A stretch of DNA of 36,068 nt from Umezawaea endophytica (GTDB lineage Bacteria > Actinomycetota > Actinomycetes > Mycobacteriales > Pseudonocardiaceae), in assembly GCF_025061645.1 (NCBI RefSeq), contig NZ_JANYMP010000018.1, positions 174,982 through 211,049 of the forward strand, in the 5' to 3' direction. Below the pieces are notes generated by a model. It did not search any database. It was not told the origin of the DNA and saw only the letters and a program-made list of their open reading frames with translations. Of this stretch, positions 34,533 to 36,068 are shown piece after piece. Position 1 is the first letter of the stretch; every line of letters starts with the position of its first letter. The position numbers and the translations under genes were made by a program.

Positions 34533-35645
34533 TCACCGGTCCTGCGGCGCCAGCACCAGCGTTCGGCGCAACCGCCACGGCGCGTGCCGGAACAGCTCGG
34601 CCATCGCCTTCGTCGCCCCGGCCACGTCCTCCCGGTCGGACAGGTAGGAGCGCCGCAGCTCGTCCGGGAGCCGGAAGAACAGGTCGAAGAACTCCGGCAC
34701 CTGCTCCGGCGGCATCGCCAGCAGCGCGCGCAGCCCGTGGCGGCGCATCGTGTGCACGAGCTTCGCGGCCGGGGACCAGACGATCTGCTTCGCCGCCGCC
34801 CGCGCGGCCCTCGGACCCTTCGGCAACGCGTCGGCGACGGCCTCGGCCACCAGCGGGGCCAGCGTCAACGTCGTCGCGACGCTGTACCCGGTCGCGGGGT
34901 GCACCAGCGCCGCCGCCGCGCCGAACGTCAACCGCGTCGGCCGGCTCAGGTCCACCGGGAAGCGCACCTGCTCCTCCACGGTCGTCGGCGCGATGCCGTG
35001 CCCCGCGAGCCGCGACGCCAGCCGCGTCCGCAGCTCGGCGACGGGAAGACCGGGCCGCCGCGCCAGCGACGTCTCCTCCAGCAGCACGCGGTCCGGGCCG
35101 AGCGGGACGGCGTAGAGGAAGGTCGGCCACTCGACGCCCGTCACCGGCGGCTGCCGCCAGTCCATGATCAGCGCCTCACCGTCGTCGAGCACGGCCTTCG
35201 CCTCTTCCTTGGTGACGACGACACCCGCGGCCGTCTGCTCCACCCGGCCCCGACTCGGCGGCGCCCCGGTGGCGTCGACCACGAGCGCGGCCGTCAACGT
35301 CCGCCCGTCGGCCAGCCGCACGGACGACCGGTGCGGGCCGAGCGTGATGCTGGTGGACTTGCCGACCTCCACGCGCACCGCGGGTGGGAGGAGGTGGAGC
35401 CGCGTGTTGTCCAGGACCACGTATTCGCGGTCCAGCACGTGGTGCTCCACGCCGATGGCCCGCGTCACAGGCGCGCGCACCGCGATGGGAGTTTCCTTCG
35501 GCAGTTCATCCGCCCACGCGCCGTAGGTCGACGTCCACGGCTTGTCGGGGCGGGGGTCGACGAGCGTCGTCTCCAGTCCGGCCTCCGCACAGGAGCCCGC
35601 CAACGCCCGCCCAGCGGGTCCACCACCCAGCACGATCACGTCCAC
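34533..35645 (-). CDS. crtY: FAD-dependent lycopene cyclase (CrtY/CrtL type)
   Basis: A 370-aa flavoprotein that would cyclise the ends of lycopene to beta-carotene. It has the N-terminal FAD fold VIVLGGGPAGRALAGSC, the TYGAWADEL motif, FLYAVPLGPDRVLLEETSLA, and the C-terminal GAAAALVHPATGYSVATTL, all family landmarks. GTG 35645 begins right at the first strand (VDVIVLGGG). No other carotenoid genes (crtE, crtB, crtI) are in the window, so it stands alone. Its stop is 73 nt before the EAL-CBS-GGDEF gene on the same strand. The right side is a promoter-rich region facing away. Confidence 0.92.
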   Translation of the reverse strand: MDVIVLGGGPAGRALAGSCAEAGLETTLVDPRPDKPWTSTYGAWADELPKETPIAVRAPVTRAIGVEHHVLDREYVVLDNTRLHLLPPAVRVEVGKSTSITLGPHRSSVRLADGRTLTAALVVDATGAPPSRGRVEQTAAGVVVTKEEAKAVLDDGEALIMDWRQPPVTGVEWPTFLYAVPLGPDRVLLEETSLARRPGLPVAELRTRLASRLAGHGIAPTTVEEQVRFPVDLSRPTRLTFGAAAALVHPATGYSVATTLTLAPLVAEAVADALPKGPRAARAAAKQIVWSPAAKLVHTMRRHGLRALLAMPPEQVPEFFDLFFRLPDELRRSYLSDREDVAGATKAMAELFRHAPWRLRRTLVLAPQDR

Positions 35646-35741
35646 GGATCGACGTTATCCCGACCCCCTGGTGTTCCGCCGCGCCCGATCGGGGGTGATT
35701 CCGCACGTCAGCGGGTTGTGCGAGCTTTAGGGGACCCCCCG

Positions 35742-35771
35742 TTGAAGAGCCGTTGGAGGCCCGTGTAAGTT
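35742..35771 (+). promoter_or_regulatory. Tandem promoter P1 (putative rRNA operon)
   Basis: TTGAAG (35742-35747) and TAAGTT (35766-35771), spacing 18, have the same layout as the two stronger promoters downstream. This is the weakest of the three. Confidence 0.4.
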
Positions 35772-35882
35772 TCTCTCTGCCAGCGCGGAACGGGCCGGAA
35801 ACGGAACGGAGCGGGGCAAAACCCCAGAACTACATGAAGTACCAGCGTTCCTTGCTGGGTCGGATTCCTCGAAGAGGCCGAT

Positions 35883-35912
35883 TTGACAAGGGAAATGCGG
35901 TTCGGATAACTT
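35883..35912 (+). promoter_or_regulatory. Tandem promoter P2 (putative rRNA operon)
   Basis: TTGACA (35883-35888), a perfect -35, is followed after 18 nt by TAACTT (35907-35912). A 16-nt spacing to GATAAC is an alternative reading. The preceding GGCCGATT is shared with P3, which suggests an extended conserved element. Confidence 0.6.
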
Positions 35913-35977
35913 CTGGAACATAGCAAACTGAATGCGAAGCGAGTTTCTGCTGAGCGAAACGGTCCGAAACGGCCGAT

Positions 35978-36007
35978 TTGACAAGGCGAAAACGGAGTTG
36001 CTAAGCT
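35978..36007 (+). promoter_or_regulatory. Tandem promoter P3 (putative rRNA operon)
   Basis: TTGACA (35978-35983) is followed after 18 nt by TAAGCT (36002-36007). It is a near repeat of P2, 95 nt downstream. Transcription would start near 36014 and run out of the window. Multiple closely spaced TTGACA promoters are typical of actinomycete rRNA operons. Confidence 0.6.
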
Positions 36008-36068
36008 TCAGACACAAACGAAATACCGAATACCTGCCCCGGATCGGGTCGCACTCAATGCGAATCGA

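Larger units (their letters stand above)
35646..36068. other. 423-nt region without protein genes before the window end
   Basis: I see no supported protein gene here. Base composition drops (AT-rich patches, homopurine tracts such as GGAAACGGAACGGAG), unlike the neighbouring coding DNA. It contains three promoter-like elements listed separately and a repeated GGCCGATTTGACAAGG (35877-35892 and 35972-35987). It is best read as the upstream region of a strongly expressed operon, most likely rRNA, lying past the right edge. Confidence 0.6.

Noticed and set aside
32843-35167. A 774-codon plus-strand frame opposite the EAL-CBS-GGDEF and lycopene cyclase genes
   Set aside because: It spans two real genes on the other strand and is low-complexity.

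Overview
The window is high-GC DNA (third codon positions almost all G/C) from an actinomycete. Conservon genes, a WhiB-era style suf cluster with SufU/SufT, MptB, GTG starts and many 4-nt ATGA/GTGA overlaps point to Actinomycetota, and the overall gene content fits the Pseudonocardiaceae (Saccharothrix, Actinosynnema or Lentzea type). The family assignment is inference; no 16S sequence lies in the window.

Layout. (1) 4-2021, minus: a DUF485 protein and an ActP/MctC-type acetate/monocarboxylate symporter. (2) 2362-5730, plus: a conservon with sensor kinase CvnA, roadblock CvnB and DUF742 CvnC, but no CvnD GTPase. (3) 5833-6555, plus: a Clp-N-repeat protein behind a strong palindrome. (4) 6609-8069: an alpha/beta hydrolase whose nucleophile serine reads as glycine, divergent from a MarR/GbsR-type regulator with two palindromes in the shared promoter. 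(5) 8074-11487, minus: a drug-type ABC exporter, a CadD-like transporter and heme A synthase CtaA. (6) 11623-18070: a cassette of DUF998 membrane protein, a DMT-transporter/glycosyltransferase fusion, and a 1280-aa membrane patatin-like lipase. (7) 18177-19781, minus: MptB mannosyltransferase. (8) 19877-26503, plus: the complete sufR-B-D-(Rieske ferredoxin)-C-S-U-T operon, closed by a clear terminator. (9) 26557-31736, minus: an unknown protein with an RHIM/amyloid-like N-terminal motif, a YbdK-type carboxylate-amine ligase, and a large LuxR-type ATPase regulator. (10) 31847-32743, plus: a secreted TIGR03437-like protein. (11) 32744-35645, minus: an EAL-CBS-GGDEF protein and an FAD-dependent lycopene cyclase. 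(12) 35646-36068: no gene, but three tandem promoters with identical 18-nt spacers that probably serve an rRNA operon just past the right edge.

How the genes work together. ABC exporter - mptB - sufR - suf operon is an order known from mycobacteria and other actinomycetes, so the 11.6-18.1 kb cassette looks like an insertion into that conserved block. The suf genes build and deliver Fe-S clusters under control of SufR, whose operator overlaps its own apparently leaderless start. CtaA makes heme A for cytochrome oxidase. The least explained parts are the RHIM-like protein with its neighbours, the transporter-glycosyltransferase fusion next to the membrane patatin, the Clp-N protein with its palindromic promoter, and the CvnD-less conservon.
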